The translations under genes were made by a program, and so were the position numbers. This document shows, one piece after another, positions 19,055 to 27,675 of a DNA stretch of 64,000 bases. The stretch is from Fibrobacter sp. (GTDB lineage Bacteria; Fibrobacterota; Fibrobacteria; Fibrobacterales; Fibrobacteraceae): positions 24,618-88,617 of the forward strand of contig JAGCGO010000068.1 in NCBI GenBank assembly GCA_017649565.1, given 5' to 3'. The number at the start of each line of letters is the position of its first letter. Position 1 is the stretch's first letter. The notes under the pieces were generated by a model that saw only the letters and a program-made list of their open reading frames with translations, had not been told where the DNA came from and did not search any database.

Positions 19055-20224
19055 ATGAAATTGCATTATCTTTTGGCCGGATGTGTGGCCGCAACACTCG
19101 CTTTTACGGGCTGTAGTTCCGATTCCAGTTCCGATGGCGGAATCGATCGCGAAGACGTTATGTCCTCCAGTTCTTCGGAACTGTCCTCCTCTTCCAAGAA
19201 GGTTTCCTCTTCTTCGGCCAAGAAGGATACGACTGACGGCATCCGCGCTGCAACTCTTGAAGATCTGTCCCGCAACATGGTGCTCGACATCGATGGGCAC
19301 CAGGTTCACATGGCTACCGGTTCCAAGCAGGGACTTTTCTCGTTCTGGATCCTCCGCGGTTCGGAAAAGGGCCAGGCCGATACGGGCGAGGTCGTCGTGA
19401 AGAGCGACTTCGAGGACGGTGTCGTCAAATTTGACGATGACCATGCAACCCCGTCTGTCATCAACACGCTTGACGAGAAGTATTTCCTTTACAAGATGGC
19501 CGAAAAGATGTCCATCGCCTTCACCGTGGATTCTGCGGGAACTCTGATGTATTCTGTGGACAAGGGCAAGGCCAAGGAAGTTCAGTTGGAACAGTTCCCG
19601 GCGACTCAGGCAAAGATTGGAAATTACGACGATATGGTGGGCAAAAAGCTCACCTGCAAGGCCGGCGATACGACCAATGTCTACAAGTTCTTCGAGGGAC
19701 GCTATGTCATGGAAAGTACGGTGGGCAAGAAGAATATCCTGATGGTGGGTGGCTACGCCGATATCCATCGCGCTACGTTGCTCCTTATGCCTGAATATTA
19801 TTCCGATGGCGTGATGGCTCTGTACAAGTATTCCGTCTCTAACGAGTTCGATCTGGATTCGCTTGGCTGCACGAGCGAAAGCTTCAAGTTCAAAAAGGTC
19901 AAGGCGAAGGATCTTGCCGACAACTGGTACAGCTATGACAAGGATCTCAAGTTGGATTGGAACTTTGTCTTGTCCGAAGACGGGACCTACAAGCTTGAAG
20001 CTTTCAGCAACGCGAACGAACAGGGCAAGGGCGGACACTGGGATGTCTACGGCAACGTTCTCCTGATGAGGGGCGAGTCCTGTGTTGATCCGTCGGCTTG
20101 TGACTTGTTGGTCATGGGCACGATTGAAGACTTTGAAAAGGGTAAGGGATTTACCTACAAGCATTCGAGCGAAGAAGTTCCCCCGATGCCTACGGAATGG
20201 GTAATCCAGAAATACGAAGACTAA
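19055..20224 (+). CDS. Lipoprotein with serine-rich linker, function unknown
   Basis: 389 aa. Signal peptide with lipobox FTGC (Cys about residue 22), then a Ser-run linker (MSSSSSELSSSSKKVSSSSAK), then a mature domain of about 330 residues without a recognised family. The domain has two similar stretches (MVGKKLTCKAGDT... and LADNWYSYDKDLKLDWNFVLSEDGTY), suggesting beta-rich repeats. Probably outer-membrane anchored. A TATATT element lies at 19015-19020, 35 bp upstream. The next gene follows after 6 bp. Confidence 0.7.
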   Translation: MKLHYLLAGCVAATLAFTGCSSDSSSDGGIDREDVMSSSSSELSSSSKKVSSSSAKKDTTDGIRAATLEDLSRNMVLDIDGHQVHMATGSKQGLFSFWILRGSEKGQADTGEVVVKSDFEDGVVKFDDDHATPSVINTLDEKYFLYKMAEKMSIAFTVDSAGTLMYSVDKGKAKEVQLEQFPATQAKIGNYDDMVGKKLTCKAGDTTNVYKFFEGRYVMESTVGKKNILMVGGYADIHRATLLLMPEYYSDGVMALYKYSVSNEFDLDSLGCTSESFKFKKVKAKDLADNWYSYDKDLKLDWNFVLSEDGTYKLEAFSNANEQGKGGHWDVYGNVLLMRGESCVDPSACDLLVMGTIEDFEKGKGFTYKHSSEEVPPMPTEWVIQKYED

Positions 20225-20230
20225 CATTTT

Positions 20231-20650
20231 ATGGAAAGAGTTGCTGGCATTTTAAAGACACTTGTTTTTTTAAGTCTATTTATTTCCTCCGTTGCCTTTG
20301 CGCAGGAGGCTGCTGCCCCTTCTGACGGCATGGTTCCCGCTGCGGATGTCGCCGCCGAGCTGAGCGTCCGTGACAGCGTCATGGCGGCTCGCGAGAACGC
20401 CTGCAAGGTCGAGACGGATTCCTTGCGTACGGCTGTCGAGTCCGAGCAGGCCAAGAGTGCCAACTGGGAACAGAGCTATAACACGGTAAAGCAGGACAAT
20501 TCGGTTTGCCAGCAGGCGCTGCGCGTCGCGATTGATTCCAGGACGAACAAGGATGGTTCCGTGAAGAAAGAGGCCGCCATGATGTCGGCGTCTTCTTTCC
20601 TGGGTGGTGTTTTAATGGGGATGCTTCTGTTTTGGCTGATTCTCGATTAA
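20231..20650 (+). CDS. Small secreted or membrane-anchored protein, 139 aa
   Basis: Not recognised. N-terminal signal peptide ending VAFAQEAA, a central helical, probably coiled-coil part (CKVETDSLRTAVESEQAKSANW) with two Cys about 45 residues apart, and a C-terminal hydrophobic segment FLGGVLMGMLLFWLIL. So a periplasmic helix tethered at its C-terminus is likely. It follows the lipoprotein by 6 bp. Confidence 0.6.
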   Translation: MERVAGILKTLVFLSLFISSVAFAQEAAAPSDGMVPAADVAAELSVRDSVMAARENACKVETDSLRTAVESEQAKSANWEQSYNTVKQDNSVCQQALRVAIDSRTNKDGSVKKEAAMMSASSFLGGVLMGMLLFWLILD

Positions 20651-20671
20651 CAAAAAAGGAATGAGGTTGGT

Positions 20672-22207
20672 ATGAGAAAAATCGGCATTGCCTTGACTGC
20701 GGCACTCGCTGTCGGCATTTCCTTTGCTGCGGAATCGGGACCGTCTCCGGTGTTCCAGATGGGTAAACTGCTGGCTCCGCTCGGCTCTGTTTCCATGAAG
20801 ACCGCGGAAATCGCGGCCTATATGCCCGATTTGAAAAAGTTGTTCGTGGTGGGTGACGAACCCATCATGGAAGTGGTCTCGCTTGACAAGCCCGATCAGC
20901 CCAAGGTCCTGGGCGCGATGAAGCTCATGGGCCGCGGCTCCAGCGTGAGCGTCTTCGGTGACTTTGTCGCCGTGAGCGAAATTTCCGACCCCGAGCAGGA
21001 TCCCGGTTATGTCGAAATCTTCCAGATCGTCGAGGACGTACCCAGGAAGGTCGGTTCGTACAAGGTCTGTGCCCAGCCGGACATGCTTACCTACACTCCC
21101 AACGGCAAGAACATCCTTGTCGCGTGCGAAGGTTCTCCGAACAAGGACATGAGCGTGGACCCGGAAGGTGCCATTGCCATTCTGACCCCGGGACGCCTCA
21201 ACAAGAAAGACTCCCTGCCGGTCAAGGTCAGCATTGTCAACTTCAAGAAACTCAAGGACAGCGACTTGATGGATGATGGCGTGCGCACGATTGGAACCAA
21301 TCCCTATGCGCAGACACTCGAACCGGAGTACATCACGGTTTCCAAGGATTCCAAGACGGCATGGGTTAGCCTGCAGGAAAACAACGCCATCGCGAAAATC
21401 AACATTCCCGCAAAGAAGGTCGTCGGCGTGTTCCCGCTAGGGACTGTGGACCATTCGAAGCCGGGATTCGGTGCGGACGTGCGCAAGAACGGAAGCATCG
21501 GGATCGAGAACGTGCCTGTGCACGGGTTGCGCCAGCCGGACGGCATCAGCTATTTCGAGGCGGACGGAAAGCAGTATATCATCACGGCCAACGAGGGCGC
21601 CGAAAGTGATGACTTTAAGGCTTGGACCGACGTGACGAACGCGTTGTCGATGTTTGAACGGGGCCGCCTTGACGAAGATAAGTTTAATGGCGAGGCTCTC
21701 AGCGCGCTCAAGACTTTGAAAATCAGCAGCACCGATTTCTGTGCCGAAGGACAGAGAAAGTGCCCCTACGTTTACAGCTTCGGCACTCGCTCCATCAGCA
21801 TTTTCGATGCGAACAAGGGTGAACTTGTATGGGATTCCGGCGACAAGATCGAGCAGATGCTTGCTTCTGTTGCGCCAGAATACTTTAACTGGAATTCCAA
21901 GAAAGATAAGGTCAAGATGGATGCCCGTAGCGACAACAAGGGTTGCGAACCTGAAAATGTCGTCGTGGGTATGATCGGAAGCCATCGTCTTGCCTTTGTC
22001 GGCCTGGAAAGGATGAGCGGCGTCGTCGTGTTCAACATTACTAACCTCGACAACCCGAAGATTATCGACTACTACATGGACCCGAAAGACCGCGGTCCCG
22101 AAGGCCTGCTGTTCATCCCCGAGGAACAGAGCCCGGTTCCTGGCAAGGCCCTGCTTGTTGTAGGCTACGAATACAGCAAGACGCTGACGATTTATACTGT
22201 TAAATAA
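20672..22207 (+). CDS. Secreted choice-of-anchor-I-like beta-propeller protein
   Basis: 511 aa with signal peptide (ALAVGISFAAES). The mature protein resembles the large secreted 'choice-of-anchor I' proteins and alkaline-phosphatase-like propellers: EIAAYMPDLKKLFVVGDEP, LTYTPNGKNILVACEGSPN, EPEYITVSKDSKTAWVSLQENNAIA and YIITANEGAESDD. No C-terminal sorting domain is visible; it ends directly after TLTIYTVK. It converges on hrpB and overlaps its end by 8 bp. Confidence 0.72.
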   Translation: MRKIGIALTAALAVGISFAAESGPSPVFQMGKLLAPLGSVSMKTAEIAAYMPDLKKLFVVGDEPIMEVVSLDKPDQPKVLGAMKLMGRGSSVSVFGDFVAVSEISDPEQDPGYVEIFQIVEDVPRKVGSYKVCAQPDMLTYTPNGKNILVACEGSPNKDMSVDPEGAIAILTPGRLNKKDSLPVKVSIVNFKKLKDSDLMDDGVRTIGTNPYAQTLEPEYITVSKDSKTAWVSLQENNAIAKINIPAKKVVGVFPLGTVDHSKPGFGADVRKNGSIGIENVPVHGLRQPDGISYFEADGKQYIITANEGAESDDFKAWTDVTNALSMFERGRLDEDKFNGEALSALKTLKISSTDFCAEGQRKCPYVYSFGTRSISIFDANKGELVWDSGDKIEQMLASVAPEYFNWNSKKDKVKMDARSDNKGCEPENVVVGMIGSHRLAFVGLERMSGVVVFNITNLDNPKIIDYYMDPKDRGPEGLLFIPEEQSPVPGKALLVVGYEYSKTLTIYTVK

Positions 22208-24782
22208 CGCTCTCGGGCCAGGGGTGCTTGGGGTAGCGGCCGCGCAGCTCCTTGCGCACTTCGGCGTAGGTGTTCTGCCAGAATCCTGTTAAGTCCCATG
22301 TCTTTTGGATTGTACGGAAGTTCGGTGCGAGAATGTCGTACCGGACTTTTAATTTGCCGTCGGCAATCCTGTGTTCGCCGCGGAGCTGCATGAAGTCCTC
22401 GATGCGGGCCGATATTTCGACGAGGACGCCTTCGATACTTTGTACGGACTTTCCGCTGTCGTCGATGGCGACGGCCTGGTAGCTGTACCGCGCGCGCTTG
22501 CCGTTCGGGAGCACGTAATGGTCGGGGAAGGTCTTGGTGAGCCAGGCGAGCATGGACTTGCCGAAGTATTCCTCGACAATGTGACGGAATCGGTCTTCGT
22601 TGATGTCGCGCAGCAGGAAAATCCCGCTCACGAATTCGTCGAAAATCAGTTCCATGTCCTCTTCGTTGAATTCGGACAGGCCGTATTCGGGATAGAGCTT
22701 CGCGGCGAGGCGCATCTTGATGAGCTGCGTCTGCATGGATTCGGTGAGGTAGCGACCGCTCCAGTTTTCCTTCTCGATCTTTTCGCGCCAGGCGTCGACA
22801 GTGAGTTCCTTGAGCGCGGCGAGGACCTTGGGCGAGGCTTCCTGCGGGATGATTTCCTTGCGGGAAAGTTCCGTCGTGGAACCGTCGGCATTTTCTGTTT
22901 CGCTGATTTCTACGCCGATGAATCGTTCCTGGCCACTGCGCCACAGGAGTTCGTGGCGAGTCTTTGCGGTGCTCCCGCCGAGCATGTCCTGGGTGATGGG
23001 GGCGTACAGGTTGACCTTGAGTTCCGACTTGCTTCCGCCTCCGGTGCGTAGCATCGTGAGCGCGAGAATCGCGTAGGGCGGCTCTGCGACCTGCAGGCGG
23101 ATGATATTCTGGTTGGCAAGCTTGTATGCGGAACCGCTCGGCGTCGCCAGCCTGTCGGGGAAGGCCTTGAGGAGACTTTGAGCGGTGAGCTGTGAGCTAT
23201 GAGCCGGTAAGGCCCCTGAGCCCTGTCGAAGGGCCGAACCACTCTCGTCTAATCCATCCCTGTAATCTCTTAACTGCCTCAGCGTGAAGCTGACTTCGCG
23301 CGGGACGTTCACGGCCTTGTCGAGGGTGTCCTTCGCGAGCGTGAGGATGTCCTGCGATACCTTGGATTTTTGCAGTGCCTCGGTGCCGGAGTGTATCCAT
23401 GCGAGTGCTGCAAGCAGAAGGTCGGGGAGGTCGGCCTTGCTCTGCGCGGAGGCGAGCAATAGCGCGAGCGGGATGCTCGAAATAGGAGTGCGGATGGCCT
23501 TGAGCCCGAGTTCCGTGATGGCGCCGTCCTTGAGCATCCCGAACCCTTCGAGCAACTTTGTGGCGGTCTGGGCGCGCACTTCCGGAATCGCCGTCGGCAG
23601 CTCAATTCTCGTATCTTGTACCTCGAGCCTGGAACATCTCTCGTCTAAGCACTCCAGCGCCGCCTTCTGCAACAGCAGTTCCGACGGTTCAATCTGCAGC
23701 ACTTCGGGGACGATTCCCTTGGGCATTCGCTTTTCGGATTCCTCGCTCCACAGGCGGATGGCGCATCCGTTCTGCGTACGGCCGCTACGGCCGCTGCGCT
23801 GGATGGCGTTCTGCATCGAGATGGGCATGGTGCGCAGCACGTTCACCTTCTCGCTGTCGTCGTAGAGGCTTACGCGTTCGATGCCGCTGTCGACGACGCC
23901 CGATACGTTCGGGACGGTGATGGAGGTTTCTGCGATATTCGTGGTGAAGATGACGCGCGGACGTTCCGTCACTTCAAAGATGCGGCCCTGCGTTTCGCGG
24001 TCCTGGCCGCCGTAGAGCTCCAGGAATTCGGCGCAGTTGTTGCCCAATGCTTCGGAGGCGGCGCTGTGGCAGCGGGCGATTTCGGCCTTGCCCGGGAGGA
24101 AAACCAGCGTGGTCTGCCAGATGTTGTTGCGGTAGAGCGTCCGGAGAGCCCGCACCACTTCGGCGTCAATGCCTACGCCCGAAACGAGCGAATTGCCCGT
24201 GGCGGGGGCCTGGTGGATAATTTGTACGGGGTAAAGCGGGTGGCCGAGGCTTAGGCACTTGACGCCGAGAACCGCTTCGAGTTCCTCGCGGTTCAGCGCC
24301 GCCGACATCACTGCAATCCTCGGGCCTCGATCCTCGAGCCTCTCTCGTCTCTCGTCTCTCGTCTCTCGTCTAAAGAACCCAAACAGCAAGTCCATGTCGG
24401 CCTTGCGCTCGTGGTACTCATCGAACACGACCCAGTCGGCGTCCATCTTGCCGTGCAGCAGTTCCTGCAAGAAGTTGCCGTACGTCTGGAAGAGAATGCG
24501 CGTGCCTTCGCTCTTGCAGCTTTCCTGCCTGAACTGGTAGCCGACCGTCTTGCCGCAGGGTTCCCCGTGGAGCTTCGCCGAAAACTGAGCCAGCGCGAGG
24601 GCGGCGATGCGGCGGGGCTGCAGCACGACAACGCGGCCCTTGCAGTGCTTGCTTAAAAAGTAGGGGATGAACAGCGACTTGCCCGAACCCGTGGGCGCCT
24701 CGATAAGCAGGTTGCGGGACTGCCCGATAGCAGCCTCCAGCTTTCCTTCTTCTTCTGCTAGAGCTAAATCACTGTATTTCAT
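22200..24782 (-). CDS. hrpB: DEAH-box ATP-dependent helicase HrpB
   Basis: 860 aa DExH helicase of the HrpB type. Walker A is APTGSGKS, motif II is DEYH instead of the usual DEAH/DEFH, motif III MSAAL, and motif VI QRSGRSGR. The C-terminal HrpB-specific region (DEFVSGIFLLRDINEDRF onward) is complete. HrpB's bacterial role is poorly defined. Odd: four stretches of interspersed repeat are carried in frame (about 23179-23254, 23608-23648, 24317-24373), encoding Arg/Glu/Asp-rich insertions such as RRETRDERRERLEDRGPR. Their position between helicase motifs suggests loop insertions. Confidence 0.9.
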   Translation of the reverse strand: MKYSDLALAEEEGKLEAAIGQSRNLLIEAPTGSGKSLFIPYFLSKHCKGRVVVLQPRRIAALALAQFSAKLHGEPCGKTVGYQFRQESCKSEGTRILFQTYGNFLQELLHGKMDADWVVFDEYHERKADMDLLFGFFRRETRDERRERLEDRGPRIAVMSAALNREELEAVLGVKCLSLGHPLYPVQIIHQAPATGNSLVSGVGIDAEVVRALRTLYRNNIWQTTLVFLPGKAEIARCHSAASEALGNNCAEFLELYGGQDRETQGRIFEVTERPRVIFTTNIAETSITVPNVSGVVDSGIERVSLYDDSEKVNVLRTMPISMQNAIQRSGRSGRTQNGCAIRLWSEESEKRMPKGIVPEVLQIEPSELLLQKAALECLDERCSRLEVQDTRIELPTAIPEVRAQTATKLLEGFGMLKDGAITELGLKAIRTPISSIPLALLLASAQSKADLPDLLLAALAWIHSGTEALQKSKVSQDILTLAKDTLDKAVNVPREVSFTLRQLRDYRDGLDESGSALRQGSGALPAHSSQLTAQSLLKAFPDRLATPSGSAYKLANQNIIRLQVAEPPYAILALTMLRTGGGSKSELKVNLYAPITQDMLGGSTAKTRHELLWRSGQERFIGVEISETENADGSTTELSRKEIIPQEASPKVLAALKELTVDAWREKIEKENWSGRYLTESMQTQLIKMRLAAKLYPEYGLSEFNEEDMELIFDEFVSGIFLLRDINEDRFRHIVEEYFGKSMLAWLTKTFPDHYVLPNGKRARYSYQAVAIDDSGKSVQSIEGVLVEISARIEDFMQLRGEHRIADGKLKVRYDILAPNFRTIQKTWDLTGFWQNTYAEVRKELRGRYPKHPWPESVI
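23179..23254. repeat. Composite short repeats inside hrpB
   Basis: Holds GAGCGGTGAGCTGTGAGCTA-type units, then CCCCTGAGCCCTGTCGAAGG, then ACTCTCGTCTAATC. The middle unit resembles the CTTCGACAGG-CTCAG small palindromic repeat seen in many bacterial genomes. All are read in frame as HrpB residues (LDESGSALRQGSGALPAHSS region). Confidence 0.6.
23608..23648. repeat. CCTCGAGCCTGG / TCTCGTC repeats inside hrpB
   Basis: TCTCGTATCTTGTACCTCG, AGCCTGGAACATC and TCTCGTCTAAG in succession, read in frame as the LDERCSRLEVQDTRIEL part of HrpB. Same units as the intergenic copies at 49033-49072 and 41235-41266. Confidence 0.6.
24317..24373. repeat. CCTCG units plus four TCTCGTC units inside hrpB
   Basis: CCTCGGGCCTCGATCCTCGA followed by CCTCTCTCGTC and three more CTCTCGTC units, read in frame as an Arg/Glu/Asp-rich insertion between helicase motifs Ib-II and III. 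Confidence 0.7.
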
Positions 24783-24817
24783 TTTCTAGAGTCGGGGACG
24801 TTGCGGGTGTGTCCACG

Positions 24818-24864
24818 CTAGACGAGAGCACGGACCTGCGGTCCTACAGACGAGGGACGAGAGA
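24818..24864 (-). repeat. 47-nt structured repeat, copy 1
   Basis: Between the 24937-25401 gene and hrpB, in the transcribed direction of both. TCTCGTC-type flanks enclose a 5-bp hairpin GGACC-GCA-GGTCC (minus strand). The sister copy at 55825-55871 has GGCTC-GTA-GAGCC at the same place, so paired bases change together. Confidence 0.65.
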
Positions 24865-24896
24865 AAAAGAATGGCGCTTCGCATAAGTACGAAAAA

Positions 24897-24935
24897 GTTC
24901 TTTCGTCTATTAGCGCAGCGGTCTCTCGTCTAGTT
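24897..24935 (-). repeat. TCTCGTC-type repeat behind the 24937-25401 gene
   Basis: TTCTTTCGTCTATTAGCGCA then GCGGTCTCTCGTCTAG on the plus strand, ending 1-3 bases from the stop codon of the minus-strand gene. Related to 37320-37340 and 41235-41266. Confidence 0.6.
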
Positions 24936-24936
24936 C

Positions 24937-25401
24937 CTACCTCGGGTACTTCAGCTTTTCGCCGGTGGCGGCGTCCATGTAGGGCGGCTTGCCTTCGCGG
25001 AACTTCTGGTTGATGACGAGGTTCTCGATACGCCGGCGCAGACCCTGCTCCGTCTTGCAGAAGAAGTACACGACCTTGTTGGTGCCGGGCACGAGGAACA
25101 TGGCGAGCTTGTACTTCTGGCGGACAGCGCGACGGAAGAACATCATGTCTTCTTTCTTGGGAATGACGAGGTTGCTGCCTTCCTTGGTTTCGCAAATCAT
25201 GTCAGCGTCGGCGAGCAGGGCCTTGGACTTCTGCTTGAGGGCGGCGAAGTTCGGCTCGGTGTTCTTCTTGATGGTCTCGAGGCTGAACGCTCCGCCACCT
25301 TCCTTGAGGGCCTTGCGGACGCCGCGGAAAGCGAACACGGCAAGGACGATGACGACCAGTGCGATAAGATAGGGCCAGTAATTTGCGAGAAAGTCTAACA
25401 T
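24937..25401 (-). CDS. Small membrane-anchored protein of unknown function
   Basis: 154 aa from ATG 25401, chosen because GAGG lies 7 nt upstream; a TTG at 25413 would add four residues. One N-terminal membrane segment (YWPYLIALVVIVLAVFAF), then a basic cytoplasmic domain with KKEDMMFFRRAVRQKYKLA and KVVYFFCKTEQGLRRRIENLV. No family recognised. Upstream of hrpB by 154 bp that contain two interspersed repeats. Confidence 0.6.
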   Translation of the reverse strand: MLDFLANYWPYLIALVVIVLAVFAFRGVRKALKEGGGAFSLETIKKNTEPNFAALKQKSKALLADADMICETKEGSNLVIPKKEDMMFFRRAVRQKYKLAMFLVPGTNKVVYFFCKTEQGLRRRIENLVINQKFREGKPPYMDAATGEKLKYPR

Positions 25402-25464
25402 GACAAACCTCAAAAAAAGCTAACTTGCGACGCCGCAAATATAGAAATTTTTTATTTTGTGAAT

Positions 25465-26187
25465 ATGGCGCGTTTCAGATTTGTTCCGGTAATCCTAGTC
25501 CTTGCCCTGGCCTTTGCCTTTGCTTTTGCAAAGGATGTAAAGCCCTACGTGGACATCGACAAGATGCCTGATGCGCTTGCGTATTACCCCCCTCCGCCTG
25601 AAACTACGTCGGTCCAGTTTGCCTACGATGTCGCGCAGTACAAGTGGGGCAAGTCCATGCGTGCCGATTCCGCGCGGGCGGCCCTGGCCGTAGCGCAGGC
25701 GGTAGAAAACGTTGAAGAAATGGCCAAGCTGTTCAGTGGCCCCTTCGGGATGGAAATTTCCTCGAAGAACACTCCTGCCATCATGAATGTCCTGGAGCGT
25801 ACGGTCAAGACGATCAGGACGGGCAAGTTCAAGAATCACTACATGCGCAGGCGTCCCTACGACCGCTTCAACGAACCGACCCTGATTCCCGAACACGAAG
25901 AGAAATTGCGGAAGAACGGTTCGTATCCTTCGGGACATACCACGCGTGCCTGGATCTTTGCGATGGTGCTCGTGGAAATCAATCCGGATGCGGCGGATGC
26001 CTTGTTGAAGTACGCTTACGAATGGGGCCAGAGCCGTGTGATTGCCGGGTTTCACTGGCAGAGCGACGTGGATGCCTCGAAGGTGATTGTCTCGGCGGGT
26101 TTTGCGAGAATCCACGGCGAACCTGAATTTTTGGCGGACATGCAGAAGGCGAAGGCCGAGTTCAAGAAGCTGAAGGCGAAGAAATAG
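25465..26187 (+). CDS. Secreted class A acid phosphatase (PAP2 superfamily)
   Basis: About 240 aa with signal peptide (VLALAFAFAFAKD). The three PAP2 motifs are present in order: K/R-x6-RP as MRRRPYDRF, PSGHTTR, and SRVIAGFHWQSDVDA (SR-x5-H-x3-D). Such enzymes hydrolyse phosphomonoesters in the periplasm by a phospho-His intermediate. ATG 25465 is used; GTG 25459 is an in-frame alternative. No clear ribosome site. Confidence 0.88.
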   Translation: MARFRFVPVILVLALAFAFAFAKDVKPYVDIDKMPDALAYYPPPPETTSVQFAYDVAQYKWGKSMRADSARAALAVAQAVENVEEMAKLFSGPFGMEISSKNTPAIMNVLERTVKTIRTGKFKNHYMRRRPYDRFNEPTLIPEHEEKLRKNGSYPSGHTTRAWIFAMVLVEINPDAADALLKYAYEWGQSRVIAGFHWQSDVDASKVIVSAGFARIHGEPEFLADMQKAKAEFKKLKAKK

Positions 26188-26205
26188 AATAGACTGGTTT
26201 TGAAT

Positions 26206-27576
26206 ATGTTTTTGTTGGATATCCGAAAGACTCTTGGCCTGGTAATGCTCTCCGTCGCCGTCTCCGTGGCGGGGGAGAACGCTGCCGATTCGGGCTGCGC
26301 CGACGGGACGCTGATTGCCTCGGTGAAATTCGAGGGCTTGGAGCATACGAAGCCGCGCGTGGTGGAACGCGAATTGTTGAACAAGGTGGGCGAGCCGTAC
26401 TCTTCCGAGAAGTTCGAGGCTGAAAAGCTGCGCCTGCAGGACCTCGACCTGTTCACCGAAATCACCGTTGCCTGTGCCCCTGCTGACCCCCTGCCCTCGC
26501 ACCTCGCGGCTCGCGCCTCGAGCCTCACCTACACCTTCAAGGAAATCTTCCGCTGGATTCCCTCCCCGGCGGGCAAGGAGACCGACCGTGACGGGCTCAT
26601 GATCGGGCTTGCGCTTGCGAATTTGAACGTGCTGGGCGAGGATATCCGTGCCGAGGTGCAGTACCGTACATCGACCGACCCGTTCCTCGACAATAACGAG
26701 TACGCCTTTTACGCCAGCTCTCCATACTTGTTTGGGCTTCCGCTCGGTTGGAACTTTGAGTTCCTGAGGACCGACAGCTATGACGATCTCCGCGGCTACC
26801 AGGAGAACAGCATCTTGCTCGATTTGGATCTCGACTACAAGATGTTGCCGCACCTCTCCCTGCTTTGGACTATCGCCGGTCGCGATTTGCAAGATGCCGC
26901 GTTCTTGCCGGAACTGGGCTTCGGTTTTGCGTTCGATTATCGCGACAGCAAGCTCGATACGCGCAAGGGTGTGTACTTCGAATACATGCTTACGCACGTG
27001 GGCGAGGGCGACGACAGTGATTCCGACTGCTTGGAAGGCGACTGCAGGGGCATGGGTGGCGAAAACTTCTGGGAACTCCTGACGGATGCCCGCGGCTACT
27101 TTACGCTCGGCAGGTTCGTGACGGGTGCGACGGCGCTGGTGCGTTTGCGTCCGGGCGATGTGGAATTCTACGACTACTATTACCACGGGGGGCCGAATAC
27201 TTTCCGTGGACGCGGCGGCACGCCTATTGGCGGGCATGAGGATGCTGCCGATTCTGTGCGCTTGGGTGTTCACGAGGCCCTGCTCACGTTCGAAGAGCGC
27301 TTCGTGCTGATGGAACGCCATGCGGCTAGCGTACTGGGCGTAAACTTCTTTTACGGGGTGCAGTTGGTGGCGGGCTTCGACGGAAGCCTCCTGTGGGACA
27401 AGGGACACCCCGGTTGGGAAGATTACGAGGGGGCCGTCTATGGCGGTGTGCATCTGGTAATCCCCGCCCTCGACCGGATCCGTTTTGAAGTCGGCTACAG
27501 GCCCGACAGGGGAGAGCCTGCATTCTATTTCGGGCTGTTTGACAAGGTGACTTCGTCTCGCTGGCGCAGCCGGTAA
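26206..27576 (+). CDS. Omp85/BamA-like outer-membrane protein with one POTRA domain
   Basis: 456 aa. Signal peptide to about residue 25, then a POTRA-like domain (VKFEGLEHTKPRVVERELL ... LQDLDLFTEI), then a C-terminal barrel with the conserved GGPNTFRGRGG (the Omp85 loop RGY-type motif) and a terminal strand. Shorter than BamA, so rather a TamA- or surface-antigen-like member, possibly a transporter or insertase. Residues SHLAARASSLTY are encoded by a CCTCG-type repeat at 26494-26528. TTG 26200 is an alternative start. Confidence 0.78.
   Translation: MFLLDIRKTLGLVMLSVAVSVAGENAADSGCADGTLIASVKFEGLEHTKPRVVERELLNKVGEPYSSEKFEAEKLRLQDLDLFTEITVACAPADPLPSHLAARASSLTYTFKEIFRWIPSPAGKETDRDGLMIGLALANLNVLGEDIRAEVQYRTSTDPFLDNNEYAFYASSPYLFGLPLGWNFEFLRTDSYDDLRGYQENSILLDLDLDYKMLPHLSLLWTIAGRDLQDAAFLPELGFGFAFDYRDSKLDTRKGVYFEYMLTHVGEGDDSDSDCLEGDCRGMGGENFWELLTDARGYFTLGRFVTGATALVRLRPGDVEFYDYYYHGGPNTFRGRGGTPIGGHEDAADSVRLGVHEALLTFEERFVLMERHAASVLGVNFFYGVQLVAGFDGSLLWDKGHPGWEDYEGAVYGGVHLVIPALDRIRFEVGYRPDRGEPAFYFGLFDKVTSSRWRSR
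26494..26528. repeat. CCTCG-type repeat carried in frame in the Omp85-like gene
   Basis: CCTCGCACCTCGCGGCTCG then CGCCTCGAGCCTCACC, matching units behind both rSAM genes (49033-49072, 53973-54011) and in hrpB. Confidence 0.5.
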
Positions 27577-27643
27577 AAAAGCCTTTACATTCTTTGAAAT
27601 AAATACTAAATTTAGCCCCATATTTATGTAACAAGTAAGAATG

Positions 27644-27664
27644 AAGCCCGACGTGGGCTTTTCT
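27644..27664 (+). terminator. Small hairpin before ppa
   Basis: AAGCCC-GACGT-GGGCTT followed by TTCT, 12 bases before the ppa start and overlapping its leader. Either a weak terminator for the Omp85-like gene or a leader hairpin of ppa. Confidence 0.3.
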
Positions 27665-27675
27665 GGAGAAAATAG

